Shown here: piece after piece, positions 36,531 through 46,563 of the stretch
How the letters are laid out: each line of letters opens with the position of its first letter
How positions within the stretch are numbered: the first letter of the stretch is position 1
DNA from: Ophiocordyceps camponoti-saundersi (nom. inval.)
Taxonomy: Eukaryota; Ascomycota; Sordariomycetes; Hypocreales; Ophiocordycipitaceae
Direction: 5' to 3'
NCBI GenBank assembly: GCA_003339415.1
Contig: PDHQ01000064.1
Location: forward strand, 62,001-126,000
DNA: 64,000 nucleotides
Program-made: the position numbers and the translations under genes
Notes under the pieces: generated by a model
Told to the model about the DNA's origin: nothing
The model's database searches: none
The model's input: only the letters and a program-made list of their open reading frames with translations

Positions 36531-37354
36531 ATGGATATCGAAGACATCCTGCGCGAGGTCGATCCGGACTCCGAAATCCTCTCATCAGGCGTCCGCGACC
36601 TCCAGGCCCTGACGCGCCGATGGGTGGCAGAGCGTTCTGCGCCGGAGCTGCTCGAGTGAGTATCCCCTTTCTTCTCTTTCGTGTCGTTTCCCCCCATTCT
36701 TGTTTCTCTCCTACGTTTTCTTCCTGGAAGAAGCTAATGCTCTCTTCAAGATGGCCATCAGACGGCCTATTCGAGCGCGTCAACGCCCGTATCAAGGAAC
36801 AGATCGAAAAGGTCGAGGTCATGACGGGCGACATGGATCCCAAGACCAACTTTGCCCTCATCGTCATCCAGACTGAGCTCGAACGCTACAAGTTTCTCGT
36901 CCGAAGCTACCTCCGCGTCCGAATTGCAAAGGTGAGAGAGACGGGATGAATCATGAGGCAAGCGAAGCTGATTCGCCGCCTCTTTCTTCTCTAGATCGAC
37001 AAACATACCCTCTACTATCTATCCAAAGACGAGTTCCGCGCCCGCATGTCCCAGACGGAAATCGCCTACGCAACTCGACACCAAGCCCTGCTTCACAACC
37101 ACTACCTCTCGTCCTTTCTAGCTTCGTTCCCCCATCAGCTACAGAACCTAAACGACACGGCCGGCGACGTCTCCATGATCGAAGAGCCGGACCTGAATGC
37201 CGCCGTCTTCATCCGCATGCTTCGAGACCGCGAAGTCTTCGGAAAGGGTACCGACGCCGATAACGAGCTTCCCGCCAAGATCGGAGACGTCTTGGTCTTG
37301 CGATGGTCTAGCGCCAAACCCTTCGTCCAACGCGGTGACGCTGAGCTCGTGTGA
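36531..37354 (+). CDS. SLD5: GINS complex subunit Sld5
   Basis: Three exons, 36531-36655, 36751-36931 and 36995-37354, 221 aa (donors GTGAGT, GTGAGA; acceptors TCAAG, TCTAG). The N-terminal helical A-domain starts [13 protein letters not shown]. The middle is [32 protein letters not shown], the conserved GINS helical block. The C-terminal B-domain ends [22 protein letters not shown], with the beta-rich signature of Sld5. Sld5 with Psf1-3 forms GINS, which joins Cdc45 and Mcm2-7 in the CMG replicative helicase in the nucleus. Length matches the family (about 215-230 aa). Convergent with UTP18 (691 bp between stops). Confidence 0.96.
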
Positions 37355-38044
37355 AAGGGCGTTGAGTAACCCTGGAAGAAACTTGCGAGAAACGAGGCCA
37401 CAGAGCACCCATTTCGAGTTTCGACGACTCTCATCATACGCGTCCGCTTACTGCTCGTCTGGAGAAAGCAGCCTCTTCGGACTAGCAAAGGCCACCGACC
37501 CAGGCAGCACTGCGGATTTCGTCTCGACGCCGGATGGGATAGGTTGGCCAGTGGAACCCGCCACTCTCAATCGACCGACGACTTGGTGCCCAAAAGAATG
37601 CGGTTGAAAGAGTGAAGCCATTCCGCAACACCAGCAATCATGGATTGCGGCCAAACCGTATGCTGAACGAAGATGCCCTTCAAACGACGTGGACCGCTTG
37701 TAAACTTGCGAGGTTTACCTGGGCACGTCGATCGTGGCGCTGACGTTCCAAGTATGGCGTCATCGTCTCGACGCCGGATGCCACGAACAGGCACGGCGAG
37801 AAGCCCGCCGACGTCCTCCGCGAAGCTCACCAAAGACCCGGACTCATTGCCTACGATGAGCACAAGCAGTTCACGGCGCCGCGCGGATAGCTAGACATTG
37901 GCGAACCCCCGCCCAGGAGATGATGTCGGCCGCGGCGCCGTCAGCTCACATTGACTGAGACAGACGGCCAACACCGAAAACACAATGCGGGACAGTTTGA
38001 CTGCCACTATGAAGAAAAGCATGGCCGGTAAAACTACAGTGTGG
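37355..38044. other. Intergenic between convergent SLD5 and UTP18
   Basis: GC content is gene-like and an antisense frame 37567-37863 (98 aa) stays open, but it has no recognisable domain and the region is probably overlapping 3' UTRs. A decayed gene cannot be excluded. Confidence 0.5.
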
Positions 38045-39799
38045 CTATCTGCGTATCTTCCATAATCGTACCTTGCCCTTATCGTTGCCTACTGCCAACA
38101 GGTCACTCTCTCTGTTAAAGGCTACTGCAGTGATGCGTCCCAGAGGCGTCTGTTGCGTAGGCCAGTTGCGGTACAGGGTACAGCTCGGCAGATGGACGAG
38201 CCGTAGTGAATCCTTCTTGCGACTGCCAAGGGCGAGCAGCTGGCCGTCCGGAGAAAATGTTAGGAAGGAGATAGCCGTAACCAGAGACTCAAGTATCCTC
38301 TTTGGCGTCGGCCGCTCCTTGAGTCGCAGCGGCGTCTGGTCGGGGATGATGAGCTCGCACCGATCATAAATGTTGGTGATGCCGGAGCCTGAACCGATGG
38401 CGACCCATCGATGGCAGCCGAGGACGTCAGGCCCGCCATGGCCCCCGAGGGCTACGACGGAAGCACCGATGCAGCCGTCATCGTGCCAGACGGCGACGAA
38501 GGACCTGTTCTCCACGCAGTACTCCCCCACGAGGCCGTCTCTGCCGAGGATGGTCAAGCCCTCGCCCGTCCTCCACCAGGCGAAGTCGGCCACGCCGCCC
38601 GTGCTCTGCAGCCTAGCTGCGGCGACCCACTGCATGGTGACGGTGCTAATCAGATTGACGACGCCGCCGCCCTTCTTGGACGAGGCGGCGAGGGCCATGT
38701 AGCGGCCGCAGGGGCTGAGGCGGAAGCGATCCATCGTCTTGAACTCCAGCTGATGGCCGAGTATCTGCGTCGTCTTGCGCACCACGCCCGACGGCAGATC
38801 CCACTGATGGAAATACCGATGCCGGCCGGCGAAGAAGATGGCGTCGCCGCGCGGATAGAGGAACTCGGCGTTGCGGATGTCGACGCCCTCGGCCTTGACC
38901 GAGGTAAGCCGCGGGTTGGGCGGCTCCGCCTCCGGCGCGACGTGGTGAAGGAACAGAACCGACGCGGCGCTGGCCGAGAGAAGCACGGGGTATTCGGGGT
39001 GGAAGCATAGGCTCTGCACCGCTCGCACGTGTCGGTCGGGGATCTCACGTACGCGCTCGATGCCAATCGTCTCAGGTCGTAGCGTGCGTCTTTTCGATGG
39101 CCCCTCGCCTCCACCGCTCAGCCGATTAATATCGCGTAAAAAGCTCTCAAGCGGACGCGCAGAAGCGTCGTCTTCGTAATCGCCGCCGTCGTCATCCGAC
39201 TCGAGCCCATCATCGCTAGAAGAAGACGAGTGGGAGCCACGACGCCTTCGACGCTTACCGCCCATCTTCCGCGTCGCCCATTCGGGAGCAGGATGAAAGC
39301 GTAGATATTGCTGCCGAAGTCGCTGGCTGTACTCGGTCCCGCTGACCACGTCGTCGGCCTCGGAGACGCGAAGCTTGCGGTTCTGCCTTATGCTTGCCAG
39401 CGACACCGTCAGCCGATCGTCGTCGCTATCCTCCCACGCCGCGCCATCCTCTCGTCCTGTTTTCGGAGCGGGCGCCTTCGCGATGGTGGTACCGGCGCCG
39501 GCCGTGTCGAACATGAACAGGTCGGCATCGGCGAGCTCTTCCAGCTCGCCCATTTGGACGTCTTCGACTCCCATAGACTCGCCATAGGTTTCAGCGTCTT
39601 CGAAGCCTTCGCTTCTTAGGAATAGGTTTTCTCTGAAGCTCGTCTTGTTGCCTAGGACCAGTCGCTCTAGCTCCTCCTCGTCCGAGTCCTTTTCCTGCAG
39701 CTCGGCAGCCGGTACGACGCCATTGTCGTCAGAGGCGGACGAAGATTCGCTTTCTGATCCATCAGGACCGGAGACCTGATGCTCGTCCTGTCTTGGCAT
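38045..39799 (-). CDS. UTP18: U3 snoRNP protein Utp18 (WD40)
   Basis: Single exon, 584 aa. The acidic N-terminal half (DSDEEELERLVLG, ADADLFMFDT) has a basic Ser-rich linker (GGKRRRRRGSHSSSSSDD). The block LRQQYLRFHPAPEWA is typical of Utp18. The C-terminal WD40 propeller (about 255-584) includes AVQSLCFHPEYPVLLSAS, FKTMDRFRLSPCGRYMALA, AISFLTFSPDGQLLALGSRKKDSLRLVHL and AVAFNRESDLLAVGNDKGKVRLWK. Utp18 belongs to the UtpB subcomplex of the small-subunit processome that processes 18S pre-rRNA in the nucleolus. It also recruits the exosome helicase Mtr4 through an N-terminal arch-interacting motif: LFMFDT resembles that LFxxD motif. Confidence 0.95.
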   Translation of the reverse strand: MPRQDEHQVSGPDGSESESSSASDDNGVVPAAELQEKDSDEEELERLVLGNKTSFRENLFLRSEGFEDAETYGESMGVEDVQMGELEELADADLFMFDTAGAGTTIAKAPAPKTGREDGAAWEDSDDDRLTVSLASIRQNRKLRVSEADDVVSGTEYSQRLRQQYLRFHPAPEWATRKMGGKRRRRRGSHSSSSSDDGLESDDDGGDYEDDASARPLESFLRDINRLSGGGEGPSKRRTLRPETIGIERVREIPDRHVRAVQSLCFHPEYPVLLSASAASVLFLHHVAPEAEPPNPRLTSVKAEGVDIRNAEFLYPRGDAIFFAGRHRYFHQWDLPSGVVRKTTQILGHQLEFKTMDRFRLSPCGRYMALAASSKKGGGVVNLISTVTMQWVAAARLQSTGGVADFAWWRTGEGLTILGRDGLVGEYCVENRSFVAVWHDDGCIGASVVALGGHGGPDVLGCHRWVAIGSGSGITNIYDRCELIIPDQTPLRLKERPTPKRILESLVTAISFLTFSPDGQLLALGSRKKDSLRLVHLPSCTLYRNWPTQQTPLGRITAVAFNRESDLLAVGNDKGKVRLWKIRR

Positions 39800-40085
39800 C
39801 TGAATGTGAACAAGGGGAGAGTATTCTCCTTGCCTGTGTTGTTTCTTCGAGGCGTCTGTCGATAAAGAAAAGATAAGAGTTTTTTCATTACCTCAGCCTT
39901 GCGAAGCCAACTCTCCGCCTCTCCACAGTCACTGAGCCATCTGACCAATGAGAGAGTTCGCTCAGGGCAAGGCTGAGCCCAGGCCAACCACACACAAGAC
40001 GCTTTCATTCAACATTGTATGTTCCTTCTCATCACTTTAAACTCGAGAGAATCATTGAAGAACCACGTTTCTGATATCTAGAGAT

Positions 40086-42490
40086 CTATTTCTTTCTTAA
40101 TTTTGCTTTGCTCTTCTCGACCGCTCTGGAAATAGAGTCTTCTAGCCGGCCTAGATCAGAACTTACAGCCTCCCTACACTTGAGAGACAGCACCGCTCCT
40201 CTCTGCGCGACATCAACCAAGTCCTCTACCCTTCCCCCCTGGGCCAGTCCAGACATCAAGACTCCAAGAAAAGTATCGCCCGCGCCATTCACTGAAACGA
40301 CTTGCTGGACCTGCTCGATAGCTGGAAATAGCCGCATGTAAACGCCACCGACAGACGAGTGTCTGCTTACCGTTCGCGTAAGGATAAACCGGTTAGCATC
40401 AGGGTCTCGGAGTAGCGGATCGTTGCGACCGAGGAGCATTGTGAGAAGCACGCCTCTGGAGCCGAGCTTGGTGAGGATCGTCGGTATGTAGGGCAACAGT
40501 TGAACTGACTGAACCGGCACGCCCGCTGTTACGAGCTCCGACGAAGTTAAGTGGACGAATTTGTCACTCGCTCCTCTCATCCGAAACGAGTCAATGATGC
40601 CAAACCAATCTCCCAGCTCGAGGTAGCCATTCTCTCTGGCGGCAGCATTCATGGCCTCAAGCTCATATCTATTAGGCGTAGCCAAATGAACGCCCGCGTG
40701 AGGAAAGACACCGAGTTGGGCCAGGCCTGCTTGTGGACAAAACAATGCCCGGGACTTGGCCACCGATACGGGCTCGAAGGCAGCCTTGACCCTGTATTGT
40801 CTGCCGAGGGCCAGCCACTTTCGTAGATCTCGTGGATTCCAGTTGCCGTCAACTACGACCCATTTCGGCGCGGTTGTCTCCATGGCCGAATTCCACTGCC
40901 CGGAAGCCGAGTGCTGCGATAAAATGGCCATATCGGCCATGGCAATAAGCAAGTCCCCTTTGTCGTCATTGACGGCCACGTACTGGGAGGTACGAGCGTC
41001 CGGATGCGACTCTTGCTGCAACGTTTGAATATATGAAGTGTCGAGCCCCGAGGCCTGTAGAGACGCCAGAACCGTGGAGCCGGCCCTGATGAAAGGTCGC
41101 ATCAATAACCGCAAACCGTTCTGGGAGACGAAAGGTGTGCTCGGAAAGGAGGTGAGGGCAAACCTACACGTCATCGGCCACCATGGAACAAAACCGAACC
41201 CGAGTATTTCTACTGGCTAGATGAGCAGCGAGCGCGACATTGTAGCCGACACCTCCTATAGATTGGGTGATGCGCGCAGGATTCGACGTGCAGGGCCGCG
41301 GCGCACCATCAACGACGTTGGCAGGGTCACAGCTGAGATCGACAGCAACGGCGCCGGCTACGAGAACATCGGCATTGGCATCCACCTTGGCCACAGTCTG
41401 TTTTGGTAGGTCGATACCGCAGTCGCTGTCCAGAATCAGAGCCGAGGACCAACAGCAGCCGATGACAGAACGCGGCCGCACTCACGAGCTCGACGTCAGC
41501 ATCCGGTACAGCTCAATGGCGATGTCAGTGGCGCGGGTGATGTTGGCCTCTGCAAGGGTCTTGTTAGCGGCGACGATCCTATCGCCGGCAAGCTGCTTCA
41601 GCCGGCGCAGGACAAAAGGCGTGTTGGAGCTGCCGGTGAACCCCTGTTCGGTCGCTTCGCGTACAGCCTGCTCGATGGCCACCCTCAACTCGTCAGACGG
41701 AATGGCGGCCTCTCGCGGGATCGGGTTCGCAAACAGCAGCCCGGACTCGATACCCAGACGCTCCTGGGCGAGGATCATGGCGGCGGCCTGCCTCTCGTCG
41801 TGAACGACGGCCGGGCTCGCCGTGCCGCTGTCTCTGGCCCAGAAAGCGGGGAAGTCGACGGCACCGTCGTCCCGTCCATCGGCAAAGGTAGCCACGAGAC
41901 AGCCCTGAGTCTCGAGAAACTCCAAGGTGCGGGGGATGTCGAGAAAGCCCTTGCAGCCGCTGCAGACGACGGCCATACGGGTACGTCCCAGCTCGGTAAG
42001 GTCGGCGGAGACGTCCATGGAGCTCTGGCCGTCCCGGTGAACGCCGCCAAGGCCACCGGTGCCGAAGACACGGATGCCGGCAAGACGTGCAAGAAGCATA
42101 GTGGCAGCGATGGTCGTGCCTCCGTGCCGGCCCTGAAAGACGAGTGAGCAATCCTACAAATCCCAAAAGACTCTCATAATTTGAACATACCATGCCGGCG
42201 AGGTAGGCCAAGTCCCTCCGCGAGGCCTTGACAGTGCCCGAGCCCGAGGCCGTGATGCGGCTCATATCTTGGGCCGAAACGCCGACCGAGGGCACGCCAT
42301 CAACGACAGCCACGATGGCCGGGATGCCGCCGCGGCGCCGCACAAGGTCCAGGTGATGCTGGGCGAGGTCATGGCCCAAGCCGCCGTGAGTGTAGATGGT
42401 GGATTCGAGCGCGACGACCGGCTTTTTTGTTCGTACAGCATTTGCCACCTCGTCTGAAACGCGCAGGAGGCCGCGCAAGGCTGACTTCAT
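40086..42490 (-). CDS. Bifunctional pseudouridine-5'-phosphate glycosidase / pseudouridine kinase
   Basis: Four exons, 42490-42191, 42132-41486, 41425-41168 and 41085-40086, 734 aa (donors GTATGT, GTGAGT, GTAGGT; acceptors TCAG, ACAG, TCAG). The N-terminal PsuG domain (about 1-315) has VALESTIYTHGGLGH, GRHGGTTIAATM and FGTGGLGGVHR. The C-terminal PfkB/ribokinase-type kinase domain (about 330-734) starts DVLVAGAVAVDLSCDP, has GGVGYNVA and ends with the anion-hole motif NGAGDTFLG (catalytic Asp). The kinase phosphorylates pseudouridine, and the glycosidase splits the C-C bond to uracil plus ribose 5-phosphate. Bacteria use two genes; a fused form is known in fungi (S. pombe SPAC1861.05). An N-terminal extension to 42604 begins at GTG and is rejected. 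Divergent from the SDR gene at 43228. Confidence 0.94.
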
Positions 42491-43227
42491 CTTTGGGCTG
42501 ATGGCTGTTGAAGCTTTGAAAGCCGTTTGATAAGTGGCGGGTGATGTTTCTTTTCCTCGCCTACTAATAGCACAACACGAAGCTCTGTTCGTACATCGCC
42601 TCACTACTGCGGATACTCCTTACTGAGACAACATTCTGTATGAGGCAAATTTGCATCACGTTGTCGACAAGCCTCGGCGTCTCGTCACATTGTTTTGCCC
42701 GTCAAAGTAGGGAGATTCTTTGAGTGATTTCACATTGTAGAAGCATTGCATTCCCATCCAGAAGATATCTACGAACAGGATCGGCGGGCCAACCTCGTCT
42801 CCGTTCTCCCGTATCCGAGCTGCGGGTGAAAGACCAGTCGGAGTTGCGGGTGAGAATCAGTCGCGAAGCCCCGACGGAGAGCTAGCACCGTCTCTAGGCT
42901 TCCGTAGGCACATGCAGACGTGCAGATACTCCGCTCCAAGGGCCGATCAGCAACTGCCCCCCCCTTTTCTTTCCCCCAGCAGGAGCTATATTGGTCCGCT
43001 CAATTTGCAAGACATGGATAATAGATGGCCGGGTGCGACACTCCTCCATGAGCTACTTACCTAGGCTCCCGCCTCCAGGGTTCCCCGCTCCTCTTCCCAA
43101 GGTTCTCAGCTTGCCTCGGCAGTCAAGCGTTGGCCGTCATCTTCCGTTTAAAAGGTGGTTCTTTTCTCAACTTTTGCTGGTTGTGTCGTCGATCGCAGGT
43201 GGCCGCCGTAAGCTCTAGCCTTTCGTC
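42491..43227. promoter_or_regulatory. Bidirectional intergenic promoter region
   Basis: 737 bp between two divergent start codons (pseudouridine enzyme leftward, SDR rightward). It has near-repeats (AGTCGGAGTTGCGGGTGA and a diverged copy GAGCTGCGGGTGAAAG around 42815-42855) and a C/T-rich stretch (42955-42980). No specific factor site identified. Confidence 0.5.
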
Positions 43228-44423
43228 ATGCCCACGCACAAGCGTCTCCTGCCCCGCGAGGGTTTCTGCGCCGATGTCTTGGTAAAGGTTGTGCGCCGGA
43301 CGGCCCTCAACCCTGCGTTGATGCTGCCCCTCGTCGTCGCCGCTCGCTTCACCGCGAGGGGCCAGCAACTGTCCGAGCTGCACCCCAACGTCGCAACAGC
43401 GCTGACCGTCTTATTGGGTCTGGCGTTGACGCGCGCGGCCAACGCCTGGCTGTCGGACAAGATGCGAAACAACTGGGTCAACGACAGGTACGACTGGTCC
43501 AAGGAAATTGTCCTGATAACGGGCGGTGCGGCCGGCATCGGCGGCACGATGGTGCGGATGCTGGAAGAGAAAAAAATCACGGTCGTGGTGCTCGACCTAC
43601 AGCCCATGTCCTTTGTCACCTGTGAGCATCGTCATGTTTGACATCACCACAGAGAGTTCAACGGCTGACATGGACGAATACAGCTTCCCGAGTTCATCAT
43701 TTCCACTGCGACATCCGATCGCCGGAGCGGGTCAAGGCCGTGGCGGCGACGGTCAAAGCCAAGATCGGCCATCCGACTGTCGTCATCAACAACGCCGGCG
43801 TCTTCCGAGGCAAGTCGATCGCTACGGCTGAGCCAGGCGATATCCGGCTCACATTCGACGTGAACACGCTGGCCCCTTACTGGGTGACCAAGGCCTTCCT
43901 GTCAAATATGATTGATCGCAACCACGGGATGATTGTGACGGTGTCGTCGATAGCGGCATGGCTCACGCTGCCCAACATGGTCGACTACGCCGCGTCCAAA
44001 GCGGCGTCTATGGCCTTTAGCGAGGGGCTCGCGGCCGAGGTGTCGACACTGTACAAGGCACCCAAGATTCGGGTCGTTTCGGTCCACCCGGGACACACCA
44101 GGACGGCTCTATTCGAGGGCTTCGAGCAGGGAGCAGGCTTCTTTGCGCCAGCGCTGGAGCCAGAATCGATTGCCGAAGCCGTGATTACGCAAGTTCTGTC
44201 GGGACGGAGCGCCAACGTCGTCCTTCCCGAGACGACTGCGTTAATGGCATCCTTGCGAGCAATTCCTGACTGGTACGGAATCCGGACACGGGTTAGATTC
44301 AGGGGAGTGGCAGCGCGCTGGAGGGGGAGGCAGGTGGTGCAGGACGTTGACGCTCCGCCAGATGAGATGGGCAATTCCAGCAAAGGGACGAGCGAAAGCA
44401 CCGTGCTGGTCTCAGACACGTGA
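43228..44423 (+). CDS. Membrane-associated short-chain dehydrogenase/reductase (RDH/17-beta-HSD-like)
   Basis: Two exons, 43228-43621 and 43684-44423, 377 aa (donor GTGAGC, acceptor ACAG). The N-terminal 80 residues contain a hydrophobic segment (NVATALTVLLGLAL), suggesting an ER or lipid-droplet anchor. The classical Rossmann fold follows: TGGAAGIGG (98-106), NNAG, VSSIA (catalytic Ser) and YAASK (catalytic Tyr and Lys). Layout and size resemble animal RDH10/HSD17B11 and their many fungal relatives, which oxidise or reduce sterols, retinoids or fatty-aldehyde type substrates. The nucleotide-binding Asp after strand 2 (VVVLDLQ) suggests NAD(H) preference. Substrate not inferable. Confidence 0.9.
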
Positions 44424-45004
44424 ACAAGGCGAAGACGGATTTCAAGAAACTGATGGTGGTTTAGAGAACGAGATGAAGGCTGCCTGGCATATCCGCATGT
44501 ACTCCACCTAAGCGAGGCAGAGCCGCTTTACATAATGACATTGACGGCCGTTGCATCCCACCAGTAGAGCAAAGACTCCCTTTCAGACGCGGGGTTACAG
44601 TGAGAGACGTAACAGTATTAGTCAGTACTGCCAAAGAAGAAGTGGAGGGAGAAGAAGGAGATGTCATGGATGACGATGACCAGGAGCAGAAGAGGGAGAA
44701 GAGGAAGAAGAAGCGAAAATAGACGGGAAAAGGCTTTCGCCGAGAAACTAAAAGAAAATTAACTTGAGGGCAGGCAGGACGGAGGGGACGACAGGGAATG
44801 ATGGGCTGAGGCTTTGAGCCGCGGTCTCGTACATACACGATGCCAATTGCCGTCGTCGTCGTCCAAGGGGCTGCGAATAGCCGCCAAACTCCATGCACGG
44901 GTCTCAGAGCAAGAAGACGTTGGTTTATTTAGGCTATAAGCTATGTATACCTACACGGGTTCACACATTACTTGGTCTTGGGGGCATTATAAAAGCAAGA
45001 CCCG

Positions 45005-45054
45005 AGACTGGAGCAGACTGGAGCAGACTGGAGAAGACTGGAGAAGACGGGAGA
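45005..45054. repeat. 10-bp tandem repeat, five copies
   Basis: Unit AGACTGGAGC/A repeated head to tail, last copy degenerate (AGACGGGAGA). Confidence 0.95.
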
Positions 45055-45618
45055 CGTGGCACCACTTGTTGAACCATAGATGCAGCCAATCAGCGGCACA
45101 TGACTCGGTCAAGCAGCCGGACAGAGATGCGTGTCAGCCAGATCAGCCCATTTTGGCCTCACGAGCTTCTCAGCACGCAATCGGGTCATGCCACTTTCTC
45201 TTTTGTCTGCCTCCACCGGCCGCGGCACGGTGCCTTTTTGTATCGTATGTACGTACATAAATGACTCGCAAGTGTTTGTAAGAGGGACGACGTCGAATAT
45301 CCCACGCACAGTGCTCATCAGCGAGCGGTAATATCATCATCATCATCATCATCATCATCATCGTGCCTTTTGGACGGCAAGGTGTCTTGTGTCTCTGTGT
45401 TATTTGCTGTACATATGTACATATGTACATACGTATGCACAGTAGAGGTCAGTAGATGCCTGCCTCTGTAGAGGGGCCAGGGCGACCTGAAAAGAACGCT
45501 CTCGTCTTCACGAGCAACTCCGACATCAGGCCTTCGTTTTCAGAGTGAGCCGTTTCTTCCATCTCAACAACGAACTATCGTACATACCATACACACATAC
45601 ATACGTGTACAATAGTGT

Positions 45619-45623
45619 GTATG

Positions 45624-45657
<34 letters not shown>

Positions 45658-45871
45658 TGTATGTCAGAATATATGAATGCATACATACACATATAGATCA
45701 TACAATGCTATACCTACCTACTCCTACGGATACATATAAAACCCATCACTCCCATGCAGTATGTAGTGCATACATACTGACATACATACATACATACATA
45801 CTGACATATATACTGACATACATACATACTGACATACATACATACATACCTACATACATACAACTCAAGTC
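45619..45871. repeat. Inverted GTAT/CATA microsatellite pair
   Basis: A GTAT tract (45619-45664) is followed about 105 bp later by a CATA tract (45769-45871) broken by periodic CTGA units. The two are reverse complements over about 40 bp and could pair as a hairpin. Confidence 0.85.
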
Positions 45872-46563
45872 CATCTGTTCCTTTGTTGTGGTTTGGTCGG
45901 AGCGAATCTACATACATATCGCGGTTCTATCAGCCAGGCTGACCAACCACCACAGTCAGCATCTTTCGACGTCAGTTCAACATCTCCTCCTCTCCTCCTC
46001 AACGCACTATCTCTTCCATCCCAGTCCATACATATAACCTGCATATACACATGCATACCTACACATCTACATATATATCTGTATCTCATCGGTAGTCTCA
46101 CTTTGACGCCTCTCTGCCTCTTTCTCATCGCTTGCTCGCTTTCTGTTTCATCTCTTATTCCTGCCAAGAAGACGCATAAGGAGAGCCGCACACACGCACA
46201 CAACACGCGCACACAAAATTCCCTAGCCTCTCTCCCCAGTCCTCATACTGTGCGCGGTGGATGTAGGAACTTTTCTCCATCCCATTCATCCATCCATCCA
46301 TTCCCATGCTCGGGACTCAATTTCGCTCACCGTCACGAATCTCTTACTAGCAAACGTCCTGCAGCCTCAGCCCGTCCCAAAGGCCCACGAGCCCTATCCC
46401 CCCTCCCTCGTCCGCCTTGAAGCGCGCCTCCTCGGCCACTGGCTGCGGCCAGCCAGGCGAGTAGGGGCCATTGTCTCGAAATCTCAGCGAAGCCGCGGCC
46501 GATCCCGTTCGGCGACTAGAATCTAGGTATTCACCGTTGGTCTCTTCCCGGCCACCCGCCGTC

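Larger units (their letters stand above)
44424..46563. other. Intergenic with tandem and inverted microsatellites
   Basis: No gene supported. Includes the 10-bp tandem repeat 45005-45054, a (CAT)n run (45330-45361), the GTAT/CATA inverted microsatellite pair (45619-45871), and a CATC/CACAC-rich leader (46000-46300) before the phenol monooxygenase gene. Confidence 0.6.

Noticed and set aside
37567..37863. 98-aa antisense frame between SLD5 and UTP18
   Set aside because: No domain, no splice partners; most likely overlapping trailers, although a decayed gene cannot be excluded.
42491..42604. Longer N-terminus for the pseudouridine enzyme
   Set aside because: Begins at GTG, no ATG in the extension, and PsuG homology starts just after MKSALRG.
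45893..46420. 175-aa frame upstream of phenol hydroxylase
   Set aside because: Ser/Pro/His/Tyr composition from CATC/CACA repeats; it is promoter/leader.
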